Shown: positions 1 through 11,854, counted from the stretch's first letter. The stretch: DNA of 64,000 nt from Paracoccaceae bacterium (GCA_022822495.1 JAJEBQ010000024.1:1-64000); one strand, 5' to 3'. The notes: generated by a model from the sequence alone, not told the origin. Translations and numbers: made by a program.

Positions 1-2283
1 CTTGAAATGCAATTGTTCCTTACGAAGACTGATTTTGATTTTGCCACCCTTCTTCAGCTTGCCAAAAAGAATTTCATCGGCCAATGGCTTTTTGACTTCT
101 TCTTGAATTAACCTGGCTAGGGGACGCGCACCCATTTTGGAATCATATCCTTTCTTGCCAAGCCAGTCGCAGGCTTTGTCACTAATCTCAATCTGGATAT
201 TGCGTTCAATCAACTGGCCTTCCAATTGCGTGATGAACTTCTGCACGACCTTAATGATGGTAGCAGGATTAAGAGCCTTGAAACTTATGATGGCATCAAG
301 CCGGTTGCGGAATTCCGGTGGAAACAATTTGTCAATGGCAACCTTGTCTTCACCCTCTCTGGAAGTTCTGCCAAAACCAATCGCAGCCTTTTCCAACTCA
401 ACTGCTCCTGCATTGGTTGTCATAATCAGAATGGTATTGCGAAAATCAACCATTCGACCGCTGTGATCCGTAAGTTTTCCATAATCCATGACCTGCAGAA
501 GTATATTGCTTACATCAGGATGAGCCTTTTCAATTTCATCCATAAGAATAACACAGTGAGGGTTCTCATCAACACCATCCGTTAACAATCCCCCTTGATC
601 AAAACCGACATAACCCGGAGGTGCTCCGATGAGTCGGGATACGGAATGCTTTTCCATGAATTCTGTCATATCAAACCGCAAAAGTTTGGTTCCAAGGTTT
701 TCGGCTAGTTGCCTTGCGACCTCTGTTTTACCCACGCCAGTTGGACCAGCAAACAGGTAAGATCCAACCGGTTTTTCCTGCTCTCTCAAACCTGCCCTGC
801 TAAGTTTTATGGCGTTTGTCAAAGCCGTAATTGCTAGGTCTTGGCCAAAAACAACTATTTTGAGATTTTTTTCTAAATCACTCAAGAGAACAGAATCGGA
901 ACGAGATAATTTTTTGGAAGGTATCCTGGCTATCGCTGCAAAGGTATCTTCAATATCACTGACACTTATGGTTTTTCTGATTTTGGACTGGGTCCGAAGC
1001 CGGTTGGAGGCACCAGCTTCGTCAATGATATCTATCGCCTTGTCAGGAAACCTGCGATTGCTGATGTATCTTGCTGAAAGTTTGACAGTGGATTTCAGGG
1101 CCTCAGTCGTATACCGTACGGAATGATGCCTCTCCAATTTGGGCTTGATACCTTTCAGGATCTGGAAGGTTTCATCTTCGGTTGGCTCAACAATATCAAT
1201 TTTCTGAAACCTTCGGGATAAAGCGCGATCCTTTTCAAAATGTTGCTTGAAATCTTTATGTGTCGTTGACCCGATACATTTTATGGAACCATCCTGAAGG
1301 CTTGGTTTTAAAAGATTGGAAGCATCCATGGAACCCTGGCTTGTGGCTCCTGCACCTATCATGGTGTGCACTTCATCAACAAAGAGAGCGACGTTCTTTT
1401 TACGCTTCAATTCCTTGACGATGTTGGAAATTCTTTCTTCAAAATCTCCTCGATAACGGGTTCCTGCCAACAATGTTCCCATATTGAGTGAATATATGGT
1501 AAAATCTGTAAGTATCTCCGGGACATCGCCTTCGGCTATCCTTAATGCCATTCCTTCGACTATGGTCGTTTTGCCAACTCCAGGATCACCAACCAGTAAT
1601 GGATTGTTCTTGGTTCTCCGCAATAAGGTTTGAAAGCAGCGTTTGACTTCTGTATTGCGACCAATAAGGGGATCGATCTTGCCCTGTTTGGCCCTCTCTA
1701 TAAGGTTTATGCAATATTTGGCCAGGTCGGATTTCTTGGAGTCCCTCTTTTCCGAATGCCTTTTCCCCAAGGGCCTCGGTTTGGGTGTCAGGCTTGAATA
1801 AATGTCCCCTACACTTTCACTCGGGTTTTTGGTTATGCCGTGCGAAAGAAACCTTGTGAGATCATACCTGGTCAGCCCGACATTCTCCAAAACATTCCGG
1901 GCATGGCTATGGCGTTCCGAAAAAATAGCCAGCAAAACATCCACACCATTAACAATGTCAGTTCGACCAGCACCCTGCACATGAATTGTTGCTCGGTTCA
2001 AAACCTTTTCAAAACTGGTTGTGGGAGAAAGGGGTTTGACAACACTGTCGGTATTTTCATTGAAATTAAGCAAATCATCTGCCTCTGTATCCTTATACAG
2101 AAATTTGAAGATTTTTTCTCTTATGACCACTGGATTAATACCACATGCGGTGATTGCATCTTTGGCAGGAGGATCTTCCAGCACGGCCAAAAGAAGATGA
2201 TCAAGGGTCAGATATTCATCCCCGTTGAGGGAAGCGAACTTATGAATCCTCTTTATTGATTCTTCAAGTTCGGTAGAAAACAT
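1..2283 (-). CDS. clpA: ATP-dependent Clp protease ATP-binding subunit ClpA (3' end cut by window)
   Basis: ClpA is the AAA+ unfoldase that feeds substrates, including N-end-rule proteins delivered by ClpS, to the ClpP peptidase in the cytoplasm. Reading the minus strand from ATG at 2283 gives an uninterrupted frame of 761 codons to the window edge. It has a Clp N-domain (about residues 1-150), a first AAA+ module with Walker A GDPGVGKT near residue 231, and a second with GPTGVGKT near residue 509. The C-terminal D2-small domain (GARPLARLIQEEVKKPLADE) is present. Family members are about 750-770 residues, so only a few C-terminal residues should be missing. The usual partner clpS is not just upstream: the next gene that way is gloB, transcribed in the same direction. 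The ClpA rather than ClpB assignment rests on the N-domain and the absence of a long middle coiled coil. Confidence 0.95.
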   Translation of the reverse strand, partial: MFSTELEESIKRIHKFASLNGDEYLTLDHLLLAVLEDPPAKDAITACGINPVVIREKIFKFLYKDTEADDLLNFNENTDSVVKPLSPTTSFEKVLNRATIHVQGAGRTDIVNGVDVLLAIFSERHSHARNVLENVGLTRYDLTRFLSHGITKNPSESVGDIYSSLTPKPRPLGKRHSEKRDSKKSDLAKYCINLIERAKQGKIDPLIGRNTEVKRCFQTLLRRTKNNPLLVGDPGVGKTTIVEGMALRIAEGDVPEILTDFTIYSLNMGTLLAGTRYRGDFEERISNIVKELKRKKNVALFVDEVHTMIGAGATSQGSMDASNLLKPSLQDGSIKCIGSTTHKDFKQHFEKDRALSRRFQKIDIVEPTEDETFQILKGIKPKLERHHSVRYTTEALKSTVKLSARYISNRRFPDKAIDIIDEAGASNRLRTQSKIRKTISVSDIEDTFAAIARIPSKKLSRSDSVLLSDLEKNLKIVVFGQDLAITALTNAIKLSRAGLREQEKPVGSYLFAGPTGVGKTEVARQLAENLGTKLLRFDMTEFMEKHSVSRLIGAPPGYVGFDQGGLLTDGVDENPHCVILMDEIEKAHPDVSNILLQVMDYGKLTDHSGRMVDFRNTILIMTTNAGAVELEKAAIGFGRTSREGEDKVAIDKLFPPEFRNRLDAIISFKALNPATIIKVVQKFITQLEGQLIERNIQIEISDKACDWLGKKGYDSKMGARPLARLIQEEVKKPLADEILFGKLKKGGKIKISLRKEQLHFK

Positions 2284-2471
2284 TGGCAATTATCATTTCT
2301 CCTTATTTTCGCACATTAAATTGTTGCAACATTGAACGCTTCCAACAACGGTCGAACTTTCCACACACCGTTTCAAACGGGCAAGCTTTTGTTCATGTCC
2401 CCAACTTTGAATTGACAGATAAATATCACAACTAAGATTTCATTAAAACAGTATTTACCATCAAAGATTTT

Positions 2472-3233
2472 TTAAAAACTGTCTTTTCTCTTTCTAATTT
2501 CTGCAAAACAATCCTCATCACTCATGTCGGAATGACCGACAATCTTTTTCATCTCAGGAGTATTTGCTCGCAAGAAAGGGTTGGTAAGTAACTCCAGCGA
2601 AAGTTGTGATGGCACTGTGGGGACGCCCTCGCCGCGTCTCTTTTTTTCGTTTTCCACACGGTTATTCAATGCTGTGTTGTCCTTCTCCAGACTAAGGGCG
2701 AATTCACCATTGGCCAAAGTGTATTCATGACCGGAATAAATCATTGTCTCGGCTGGTAAAGCTGCAATTTTTTGCAGACTTTGCCACATCATGGGAAAGG
2801 TACCTTCAAAAACCCTGCCACATCCTAGCGCCATAAGTGAGTCGGCTGTGAAGGCTGCTCCAGGAAAAACAAATGCGATATGCCCTATGGTATGGCCAGA
2901 AACATCAAGGATAGAAACATCCCGATTGCATAGTTGTAGACGATCACCTTCTGCTATCTCAATATCCAGTTTGGGCAAACGCTTACGATCATTTTTGTTT
3001 CCAATGACCTTCGGCCTATATATCTTACGAAGTTCTTCAACGCCACCTACGTGATCAAAATGGTGGTGGGTTATGAGAATGTAATCCAGGTTCCAACCGA
3101 GAGAATCAAGTTCAGCACTTATGGGGGCGGCCTCGGGGGCATCGACCAAGGCCGTTTCGTGCAAATTGGCGTCATGAATCAGGTAGGCATAATTATCTGA
3201 CAAACATGGAACTGTTTTTATGGTAATAGACAT
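2472..3233 (-). CDS. gloB: Hydroxyacylglutathione hydrolase (glyoxalase II)
   Basis: Glyoxalase II hydrolyses S-D-lactoylglutathione to D-lactate and glutathione, the second step of methylglyoxal detoxification. The 253-residue protein is a metallo-beta-lactamase-fold enzyme with the dinuclear metal motif THHHFDHVGG near residue 54. Further family ligands follow: GHTIGHIAF, the Asp in AFTADSLMALGCGRVFEGT, and SGHEYT. Length matches the family (about 250-260). The frame can be opened from TTG at 3239, but ATG at 3233 has an AGGA ribosome-binding site 7 nt upstream and gives the usual MSITIKTVPCLSDNYAYLI start. It is divergent from the methyltransferase at 3292, so the 58 bp between them must carry both promoters. 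Confidence 0.95.
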   Translation of the reverse strand: MSITIKTVPCLSDNYAYLIHDANLHETALVDAPEAAPISAELDSLGWNLDYILITHHHFDHVGGVEELRKIYRPKVIGNKNDRKRLPKLDIEIAEGDRLQLCNRDVSILDVSGHTIGHIAFVFPGAAFTADSLMALGCGRVFEGTFPMMWQSLQKIAALPAETMIYSGHEYTLANGEFALSLEKDNTALNNRVENEKKRRGEGVPTVPSQLSLELLTNPFLRANTPEMKKIVGHSDMSDEDCFAEIRKRKDSF

Positions 3234-3291
3234 GACCAAATCCTAGCAAGGTTGATTTAAATAATAAGCACTGAGTATTGGTTAACAAGTA

Positions 3292-4080
3292 ATGGCTATG
3301 CGTCCCGATGTAACCCGTTTGAACAATTTTTATTTCCACACGGAACTGGGCAAGTTTGTCCATGAGACCCTTATTGCTGAAATCAATGAGATTTGGGAGG
3401 ATAAGGTTGAGGGCAGCGTAGTCGGTTACGGGTTTGCTTTACCCCTGCTCGAACAGTTTTTTGGAGAAGGTACCAGAATTATCAACCTCATGCCCCAATC
3501 AATGGGGTATCAAAAGTGGCCCGAAGACAAGCCGAATGTTTCGGTCCATATACTGGAAGCCAATTGGCCACTTCCTACCGCAAGCATTGCAAGGGCAGTA
3601 TTGCTCCATGGTATGGAGTTTTGTGAAAATGAGTCTGTGATGCTGTCAGAGTGTTGGCGCGTATTGGTACCAGAAGGGACAGTCCTTATGGTTGTTCCCA
3701 ATAAGGTTGGGGTGTGGGCATCAAACTCATCAACGCCCTATGGTTGGGGGCAAGGGTATACCTATGGTCAAATTTCGAAGATGTTGGCACGACATAAATT
3801 ACAATTGGTCAGACATTCGATGGCTTTGATGGTGCCCCCCGGTAAAGATGGTTCGCTTCGAATCATGACCAAGACACTGGAGAAAACAGGTAAAAAACTG
3901 CACCAGAAGGTCGTGGGAGGGGTTCATCTGATTGTGGCTCGAAAAAGAATTTTCTTGTCACAAAATCATGGGATAGGTGAAACTGTAAAAAGTGGTCTGG
4001 AGCTATTGAAAGGAGCCAAAGCACCAACACCAAAGCCCGTGACAGGCATGAGCAAACCTTTGGAGCCTGGTAGAACTTGA
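3292..4080 (+). CDS. Class I SAM-dependent methyltransferase-like protein
   Basis: This 262-residue protein resembles the putative methyltransferase commonly found divergent from gloB in alphaproteobacteria. I see a degenerate Rossmann-type methyltransferase core: VVGYGFALPLLEQFF in the place of the SAM-binding strand-loop, an acidic strand end near residue 85, and MLSECWRVLVPEGTVLMVVP, which matches the post-motif II region of Methyltransf_11 proteins. No canonical GxGxG is present, so SAM binding is inferred. The last 40 residues are basic and Pro/Lys-rich. The substrate is unknown; the link to gloB is by position only. The start could be ATG 3292 or ATG 3298, and neither has a strong Shine-Dalgarno. 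Confidence 0.75.
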   Translation: MAMRPDVTRLNNFYFHTELGKFVHETLIAEINEIWEDKVEGSVVGYGFALPLLEQFFGEGTRIINLMPQSMGYQKWPEDKPNVSVHILEANWPLPTASIARAVLLHGMEFCENESVMLSECWRVLVPEGTVLMVVPNKVGVWASNSSTPYGWGQGYTYGQISKMLARHKLQLVRHSMALMVPPGKDGSLRIMTKTLEKTGKKLHQKVVGGVHLIVARKRIFLSQNHGIGETVKSGLELLKGAKAPTPKPVTGMSKPLEPGRT

Positions 4081-4314
4081 GCATGCAAAGGTATTGGTTT
4101 AAGGTGCAAAAGGTACAAGATAAGGTAAGAACACGGTTCAATGTGGCGATTAGGGAAAATTTCAACTTAACCAATTGCAACATCCCGAAACCTTACCTAA
4201 TTAGGACTTAGTCGATTGGGGCAATGTTGTTCAATTTTCCAATTGAATGCCCTCTTGATGGTTTAACCAACAAAATGAAACTGTAACTGGACGTAATAAT
4301 ATTTAGGGAGTTTT

Positions 4315-4875
4315 GTGGCAGAAAACTTGTCAATATCAGCAGGTATCGCTTCACGGTATTCAACCGCTCTATTTGAGCTCATGCTTGAGGAAGGCATGAT
4401 TGAGCAATTAGAGAAGGAAATTACTGAGTTGCATGTGGTAATATCTGAAAGTGATGATCTAAGAGTGCTGATAGAATCACCCATCTATACTAGGGACGAA
4501 GCAAGGAAAGGTATGGTGGAGATAGCCACACGAATGGGGTTGAGCAAAATATTCACCAACACCCTGGCTTTGCTGGCAACCAAGCGAAGGTTGTTTGCTC
4601 TACCTCTCATTTTGGACCAGTTGGACCAGATGATTTCTAATCACAAGGGGATTGTGCCAGCTGAAGTTCTGTCTGCCCACGATTTGAGTGACGACGAGAT
4701 CAACAGGATAAGTGATGCCTTGCAAAACAAGGCGGGTAAAGCAATCAAACTGGATATAAAAATAGATCCTAGCCTCATTGGGGGTATGGTCGTAAGGCTG
4801 GGCTCCAGAATGATCGACAGTTCAATTAAATCCAAACTCATGAACATGAAATATGCAATGCAAGAGGTTGAGTAA
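4315..4875 (+). CDS. atpH: F1 ATP synthase delta subunit
   Basis: The delta subunit joins the F1 head to the peripheral stalk of the membrane ATP synthase. The protein has 186 residues, normal for the family. The N-terminal helical domain (ISAGIASRYSTALFELMLEE) and the C-terminal part with the conserved DPSLIGGMVVRLGSRMIDSSIKSKL region (given here as key residues D-P-S-L-I-G-G and G-S-R-M-I-D-S-S) are both present. It starts at GTG 4315, with AGGGAG 4 nt upstream. It is first in an atpHAGDC operon and its stop abuts the atpA start with no gap, suggesting translational coupling. The F0 genes are absent here, as in most alphaproteobacteria, where F0 and F1 are separate operons. Confidence 0.96.
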   Translation: MAENLSISAGIASRYSTALFELMLEEGMIEQLEKEITELHVVISESDDLRVLIESPIYTRDEARKGMVEIATRMGLSKIFTNTLALLATKRRLFALPLILDQLDQMISNHKGIVPAEVLSAHDLSDDEINRISDALQNKAGKAIKLDIKIDPSLIGGMVVRLGSRMIDSSIKSKLMNMKYAMQEVE

Positions 4876-6414
4876 ATGAGTATCCAAGCTGCAGAAATAT
4901 CAGCAATTCTCAAGGACCAGATCAGGAATTTTGGCCAGGAGGCCGAGGTTGCCGAAGTTGGCAGGGTGCTAAGTGTTGGCGATGGTATCGCCAGGGTATT
5001 CGGACTGGATAATGTCCAAGCCGGTGAAATGGTTGAGTTTCCAGGTGGTATCAGGGGGATGGCCCTGAACCTGGAGGTCGATAATGTCGGCATCGTCATC
5101 TTCGGCGATGACCGCGACATTAAAGAGGGTGATCTTGTCAAACGAACCGAGGCCATTGTTGACGTTCCCGTCGGTGAGGAACTTCTCGGCCGTGTTGTTG
5201 ATGCCCTGGGACACCCCATTGACAACAGAGGACCCGTTGAAACATCGCAACGATCAGTCGCTGATGTTAAAGCCCCCGGAATTATACCCAGAAGATCAGT
5301 ACATGAACCAATGGCTACGGGCTTGAAATCAGTGGATGCGATGATTCCCATTGGGCGTGGCCAAAGAGAGTTGATCATTGGCGACCGTCAGACCGGTAAG
5401 ACAGCATTGGTACTTGATACAATACTCAACCAGAAATCGTACAATGATGCGGCCGGTGATGACGAGTCAAAGAAGCTCTATTGTATCTATGTGGCTGTCG
5501 GGCAAAAGCGCTCAACAGTTGCCCAGCTGGTTAAGAAACTCGAGGAAAACGATGCCCTGAGGTATTCGATTATTGTGGCTGCAACCGCCTCGGATCCTGC
5601 CCCCATGCAGTTTTTGGCACCCTATTCGGCAACAGCCATGGCAGAATATTTCAGGGATAATGGTAAACATGCCTTGATTATTTACGATGATCTGTCCAAG
5701 CAGGCTGTGGCCTATCGTCAGATGTCGCTCCTCCTGCGAAGGCCCCCAGGAAGAGAAGCTTATCCTGGGGATGTGTTCTATCTCCATTCAAGACTCTTGG
5801 AGCGGGCAGCGAAATTGAACGAAGATTTCAAGGCTGGTTCCTTGACAGCTCTCCCCATTATTGAAACCCAGGCAGGTGACTTGTCGGCCTATATCCCAAC
5901 CAACGTGATTTCGATTACGGACGGCCAGATATTCCTTGAGACCGAATTGTTCTATCAGGGCATAAGGCCGGCAGTCAATACCGGCCTGAGCGTTTCCAGA
6001 GTGGGATCGGCGGCCCAGACCAAAGCCATGAAATCAGTGGCTGGTACCGTCAAGTTGGAACTTGCCCAATATCGGGAGATGGCAGCTTTTGCCCAATTTG
6101 GTTCTGATCTTGATGCCGCAACACAAAGATTGTTAAACCGTGGCGCCAGGTTGACTGAATTAATGAAACAGGCACAATATTCACCGCTTACCAATGCCGA
6201 AATCGTTTGTGTGATCTATTCTGGAACAGGCGGGTTTCTGGATAAAATTGACATCGGTGATGTGGTCCGATTTGAACAGGGACTGATCAATCACCTAAGG
6301 GCGAATTGTCAAGACCTTCTGGATGATATTACTGCCAATGACCGAAAAGTGGAAGGTGAGTTGGAGGACAAGATTAAAGAGGCCATCGGGTCCTATTCGG
6401 CCAATTTTTCCTGA
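4876..6414 (+). CDS. atpA: F1 ATP synthase alpha subunit
   Basis: The alpha subunit forms the non-catalytic nucleotide sites of the F1 hexamer. It has 512 residues, the usual length, with a beta-barrel N-domain, P-loop GDRQTGKT at about residues 169-176, and the signature region [17 protein letters not shown] near residue 367. The C-terminal helical domain is complete. It is second in the F1 operon, directly following atpH (TAA then ATG) and followed by atpG after a 24-nt gap. Nothing unusual is seen. Confidence 0.98.
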   Translation: MSIQAAEISAILKDQIRNFGQEAEVAEVGRVLSVGDGIARVFGLDNVQAGEMVEFPGGIRGMALNLEVDNVGIVIFGDDRDIKEGDLVKRTEAIVDVPVGEELLGRVVDALGHPIDNRGPVETSQRSVADVKAPGIIPRRSVHEPMATGLKSVDAMIPIGRGQRELIIGDRQTGKTALVLDTILNQKSYNDAAGDDESKKLYCIYVAVGQKRSTVAQLVKKLEENDALRYSIIVAATASDPAPMQFLAPYSATAMAEYFRDNGKHALIIYDDLSKQAVAYRQMSLLLRRPPGREAYPGDVFYLHSRLLERAAKLNEDFKAGSLTALPIIETQAGDLSAYIPTNVISITDGQIFLETELFYQGIRPAVNTGLSVSRVGSAAQTKAMKSVAGTVKLELAQYREMAAFAQFGSDLDAATQRLLNRGARLTELMKQAQYSPLTNAEIVCVIYSGTGGFLDKIDIGDVVRFEQGLINHLRANCQDLLDDITANDRKVEGELEDKIKEAIGSYSANFS

Positions 6415-6438
6415 TAGTTGCTTGAGGAAGTCTCAGTC

Positions 6439-8773
<2,335 letters not shown>

Positions 8774-8791
8774 TTTGGAAAAGGGCGTAGC

Positions 8792-9178
8792 ATGCAATTT
8801 GATTTGGTTTCACCCGAGCGCAGCATCGCCTCATTTGAGGTTAATGCTGTTGATTTACCCGGTGCGGAGGGTGATATGACTGCTATGGATGGGCACCTCC
8901 CGCTTTTGACCAGTTTACGACCGGGGATTATAAAGGTCAGAAACGGTAGTGACGAAACCAGATATATTGTTGCTGGTGGTTTTGTTGAAATTACTTCCCA
9001 ATCCGTTACCGTTCTTGCTGATAAGGTATTCCTGGATGAAGAGGTAACTTCGACCGCTCTTGATGATCTCATTGAGAGATTGAAGAATACGGCCAATAAC
9101 AAAGAGATGCAAGAGAAGGATAAGGCAGATAAGCAAGTGGGGGATGCGATATCTCTCAAGGCTCAATTAGGTATATAA
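8792..9178 (+). CDS. atpC: F1 ATP synthase epsilon subunit
   Basis: Epsilon sits at the foot of the central stalk and inhibits ATP hydrolysis. This 128-residue protein has the typical N-terminal beta-sandwich (MQFDLVSPERSIASFEV, VDLPGAEGDMTAMDGHLPLL). The C-terminal helical part is short, ending DKQVGDAISLKAQLGI, which is common in alphaproteobacteria. It is the last gene of the F1 operon. I do not see a convincing rho-independent terminator after it, only a T-rich run at 9186-9195. Confidence 0.95.
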   Translation: MQFDLVSPERSIASFEVNAVDLPGAEGDMTAMDGHLPLLTSLRPGIIKVRNGSDETRYIVAGGFVEITSQSVTVLADKVFLDEEVTSTALDDLIERLKNTANNKEMQEKDKADKQVGDAISLKAQLGI

Positions 9179-9494
9179 GCATTTATTTTTTTGTTTTCCC
9201 CCAACTTTATAGCATTTAGAGAAGCTGGTAATCAGTTATTGCAAAATTGAGTCGCTGATCGTGGAGTAAATTAACTCTTGCAAATGTTGGTAAACTCTAC
9301 TACTCGTGATCGCTTATATAGCGTAAATAATTATCTCCTGAATTGAGGCTGAGTTACTCAGCAGATGGTCGTGTCACCCAGCGTATTTATTATTGTTAAA
9401 CTTATTGCGTTTTTGAAAAGGCGTCTTGTTGTGGATTATTACATGCTAGTTATTTTTGCTACCCAAAAACCAAACTTTGCATCAAGGAAAGAGC
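9179..9494 (+). promoter_or_regulatory. Intergenic region with palindrome upstream of the ATPase/TOPRIM pair
   Basis: This 316-bp stretch marks the switch from the housekeeping F1 operon to the accessory island. It contains a perfect 7-bp inverted repeat with a single central base, GCTGAGT-T-ACTCAGC, at 9348-9362, and a weaker palindrome CGCTTATATAGCG at 9311-9323. Either could be an operator or part of a promoter for the downstream pair; this is inference. No open reading frame here looks real. Confidence 0.35.
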
Positions 9495-10613
9495 ATGATT
9501 TCCCAATTACATCTTCCATCGCTTACTGTAAAAGGTTTTCGCGGAGTTCGTTCACTTGAACTACAAAATCTTGGTCAAGTTACATTACTTGCCGGAAAAA
9601 ATGGTATTGGAAAGACGGCCATACTTGAAGCCATCCGGGTTTATGCATCCAGAGGTGACATCCGTTTGCTTACTGACCTCATTGTAGGTTGTGACGAGAT
9701 GATGCCTGGGAGTGACGAGGCTGGAGATAAAATTCTTATTCCAGATTTTACATCTTTGTTTTATGAGTATGATCCCAATAACGAAGACAAGGGTCACCCT
9801 TCAATACAGATAAGTGCTGAGGGAAAACCGGAAGAATTAACCCTTCAATTAGTGGATGATTTCGAACCAAGAAATCTTTTCTCTGATAACATTGACTTAA
9901 AGGCCTTCAAAATAACCATTGGTAGCAGTAATCGTACTATCCCACTTGGATTAATGTATTATCATGATCGGGTTGGATTTCGATCTCATCGTTTGATGTC
10001 AAGAAACGGCAGTAACACGGAAGCTTGGCTTGACCCTATTAAGCTTGAGTCACTTGGACCAGGTTTGATCCAGACTATTGATGTAGCCCGTTTATGGGAC
10101 TCTGTGGCTTTAACAAAAGCTGAAGATTTCGTGACGGAGGCTCTACGTTTAGTTGTTGGGGATGGTTTAGAGCGACTTGCTGTCATTGGCGATCCTTCGG
10201 TGCCATACGCTAGAAAAGGGCGACGGGTTGTGGCCAAGCTAAAGTCCTCAACTACGCCAATTCCATTGAAGCGTTTGGGGGATGGTGTTCAGCGTTTTTT
10301 GGGTATTGCCCTTGCGCTTGCAAATTGCCAAAATGGAATTCTCCTTATTGATGAAGTTGAGAATGGCATACATCACTCAATTCAGGAGTCACTTTGGCGT
10401 ATGATCTTTAGAGTGGCTGTGGAAAGCAATATTCAGGTCGTCGCAGCTACCCATAGTTGGGACTGTATTGCTAACTTTGCAGTCGCTGCAGATGAAACAC
10501 CTGCAATTGGAACCTTGTATCGTCTTGAACATTTTGGAGACGATCTACATGCAGTTCACTATTCAGAGGAAAATCTTAAGGTGGCCGAGCAACAGAGGAT
10601 TGAGGTTCGATAA
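9495..10613 (+). CDS. AAA family ATPase (OLD/ABC-type, RecF-like), partner of a DUF3226 TOPRIM protein
   Basis: A 372-residue SMC/ABC-type ATPase of the AAA_15/AAA_21 kind. The opening LTVKGFRGVRSLELQNLG is the usual strand that precedes the nucleotide site. It has Walker A AGKNGIGKT at residues 33-41, a signature-like LGDGVQRFLGIALALA near residue 261, Walker B ILLIDEVENG near 282, and a switch histidine in AATHSWDCI near 320. The start was set at ATG 9495, with AAGGAAAG 5 nt upstream; the frame could open earlier at TTG 9456. The next gene encodes a TOPRIM-fold protein, so the pair resembles a split OLD nuclease or a PARIS-type ATPase/TOPRIM system. A defence role is inferred from family and context, not shown. 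UvrD-like helicase, which would indicate Gabija, is not present. Confidence 0.85.
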   Translation: MISQLHLPSLTVKGFRGVRSLELQNLGQVTLLAGKNGIGKTAILEAIRVYASRGDIRLLTDLIVGCDEMMPGSDEAGDKILIPDFTSLFYEYDPNNEDKGHPSIQISAEGKPEELTLQLVDDFEPRNLFSDNIDLKAFKITIGSSNRTIPLGLMYYHDRVGFRSHRLMSRNGSNTEAWLDPIKLESLGPGLIQTIDVARLWDSVALTKAEDFVTEALRLVVGDGLERLAVIGDPSVPYARKGRRVVAKLKSSTTPIPLKRLGDGVQRFLGIALALANCQNGILLIDEVENGIHHSIQESLWRMIFRVAVESNIQVVAATHSWDCIANFAVAADETPAIGTLYRLEHFGDDLHAVHYSEENLKVAEQQRIEVR

Positions 10614-10633
10614 CCGGGATAAGTGCTCACTCA

Positions 10634-11236
10634 ATATTGCTCGTTGAGGGTATTGATGACAAAGTAGTGGTTGAAAATCTTCTGATTGAGCATGGTTTTA
10701 AAAATAGTATAAAAATTGAAGTTAAAGAAGGATTCGAAAAACTCAGAGACTCACTGTACAGTGAAGTTAATGTATCTGGACGAGAAGTTCTAGGTGTTCT
10801 TGCGGATGCAAATGGGAAAATTGACAGGCGATGGAATTCGATCTCAGACCAGCTTAATAAAGCTGAATGTCAAGTTCCAAAGAAGATTTCATGCTCGGGA
10901 AGTATTTTCAATGGACCAACTCATAAGAATATCAGAGTTGGTGTCTGGCTTATGCCAGACAACAAACGAAGTGGTGAACTAGAGGATTTTGTACATGACA
11001 TGATTCCTGAGAATGATCCCGTATTGCCACGAGCTAAACAATTCATTTGTAGCATCCCAGCAGAAGATCGCAAATTCTCTGACTCTAAAATCACCAAAGC
11101 CCATGTACATGCTTGGTTAGCAACATGCGAGAAACCCCGGCGCATGGGGACTGCGATAAAATCAAAAGATCTTGTTCATGATGTCAAAATTGCTAATTCT
11201 TTTGTCAGTTGGATACGCAATTTGTTTGATTTGTAG
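10634..11236 (+). CDS. DUF3226 (TOPRIM-fold) protein, probable nuclease/effector partner of the ATPase
   Basis: About 200 residues. The first strand ILLVEGIDDK carries the TOPRIM glutamate, and GVWLMPDNKRSGELEDFV is a strong DUF3226 signature, as is KAHVHAWLATCEKPRRMGTA. The metal-binding D-x-D motif reads LADANGK, so the second Asp appears to be Asn. The start is unclear: in this frame after the TGA at 10601 there is no ATG or GTG before the TOPRIM core. Candidates are ATA 10619, ATA 10634 or TTG 10637, and TTG would clip the first strand. The upstream ATPase stops at 10613, so translation is probably coupled. DUF3226 proteins are related to the OLD-nuclease TOPRIM domain; that this one cuts nucleic acid is inference. 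PARIS AriB is DUF4435, a different TOPRIM family. Confidence 0.8.
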   Translation: MLLVEGIDDKVVVENLLIEHGFKNSIKIEVKEGFEKLRDSLYSEVNVSGREVLGVLADANGKIDRRWNSISDQLNKAECQVPKKISCSGSIFNGPTHKNIRVGVWLMPDNKRSGELEDFVHDMIPENDPVLPRAKQFICSIPAEDRKFSDSKITKAHVHAWLATCEKPRRMGTAIKSKDLVHDVKIANSFVSWIRNLFDL

Positions 11237-11854
11237 GAATCCTATGCAAACCTACAACTGACCAAGAACTTTCGAAGACACCACAAAGTGTCAGGACTTT
11301 CTGATGCCTAGTTTAATTCAACTCATTTTGTAACTGCTCAGGTAGTCTCGTTGTAGATTAATGAAGGCTTATCTGTTGGGTAAGATTATTTATGAGGCCT
11401 GCGTTCCTCGTTAGTTGGCGGGAACTATTGCTCCAGAGTCAAGCCGTGCCAATAAAACACCTATTTCAGGTCCCAGAGCGTTCTATCCCTGTTTCATTGT
11501 CTGTGCACACACACTTCTCAGGATGGCGAAGTCCCGTGGTCCGTCCTTGGTCCTGAAACGGCCAGAGAGGTTTCGAACCATGGCCGGAGCTCATGATTTT
11601 GCGACTCTCAGGAGTATCTTAGAAACGGCACAGAAATTGGGGTGGAACGCCTTGGAAACTCGGGAAACCGAGATGCAAGTGCGTTCGGCAAAACGTAACC
11701 AAGAAGGTCCCCTTCCAGACTCTTAACTGTGATGCTGTCGTTGAAGAAACAGAATCATGAGCACCCCAAAAGGAGTGCTCAAGTGACAACACTTCAATAA
11801 TCTCCATTAGGGACTACCTGAGCAGTTACGATTTGGGTAAATTATTGAGTTTGG
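11237..11854. other. Island spacer with insertion-sequence debris
   Basis: Between the TOPRIM gene and the convergent AbiEii gene lie about 620 bp with one transposase-like fragment (11415-11726, listed separately) and an imperfect hairpin at 11759-11780 (GAGCACCCC, loop AAAA, GGAGTGCTC, one mismatch) without a T-run. I see no intact gene. Confidence 0.5.
11415..11726 (+). pseudogene. Possible transposase C-terminal fragment (IS66-like)
   Basis: An open frame of 103 codons whose middle reads SLVLKRPERFRTMAGAHDFA followed by TLRSILETAQKLGWNALET. This pattern (Leu-rich helix, then arginine-rich end with an ILETA.K.GWN.L motif) recalls the C-terminal tail of IS66-type transposases. The catalytic domain is missing, the start codon is only TTG, and there is no Shine-Dalgarno. 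I treat it as a decayed remnant. The family assignment is from memory of the motif and is weak; it could be a chance open frame. Confidence 0.35.

Noticed and set aside
137..2259. Several plus-strand open frames over the clpA region
   Set aside because: All are antisense shadows of the intact minus-strand clpA frame, whose domains are clear.
9495..11236. Gabija or classical PARIS assignment
   Set aside because: No UvrD-like helicase follows, and the TOPRIM partner matches DUF3226, not DUF4435. I kept the broader split OLD/PARIS-like description.
11759..11780. Hairpin as a terminator of the ATPase/TOPRIM pair
   Set aside because: It is over 500 bp from the TOPRIM stop, has a mismatch and lacks a T-run.
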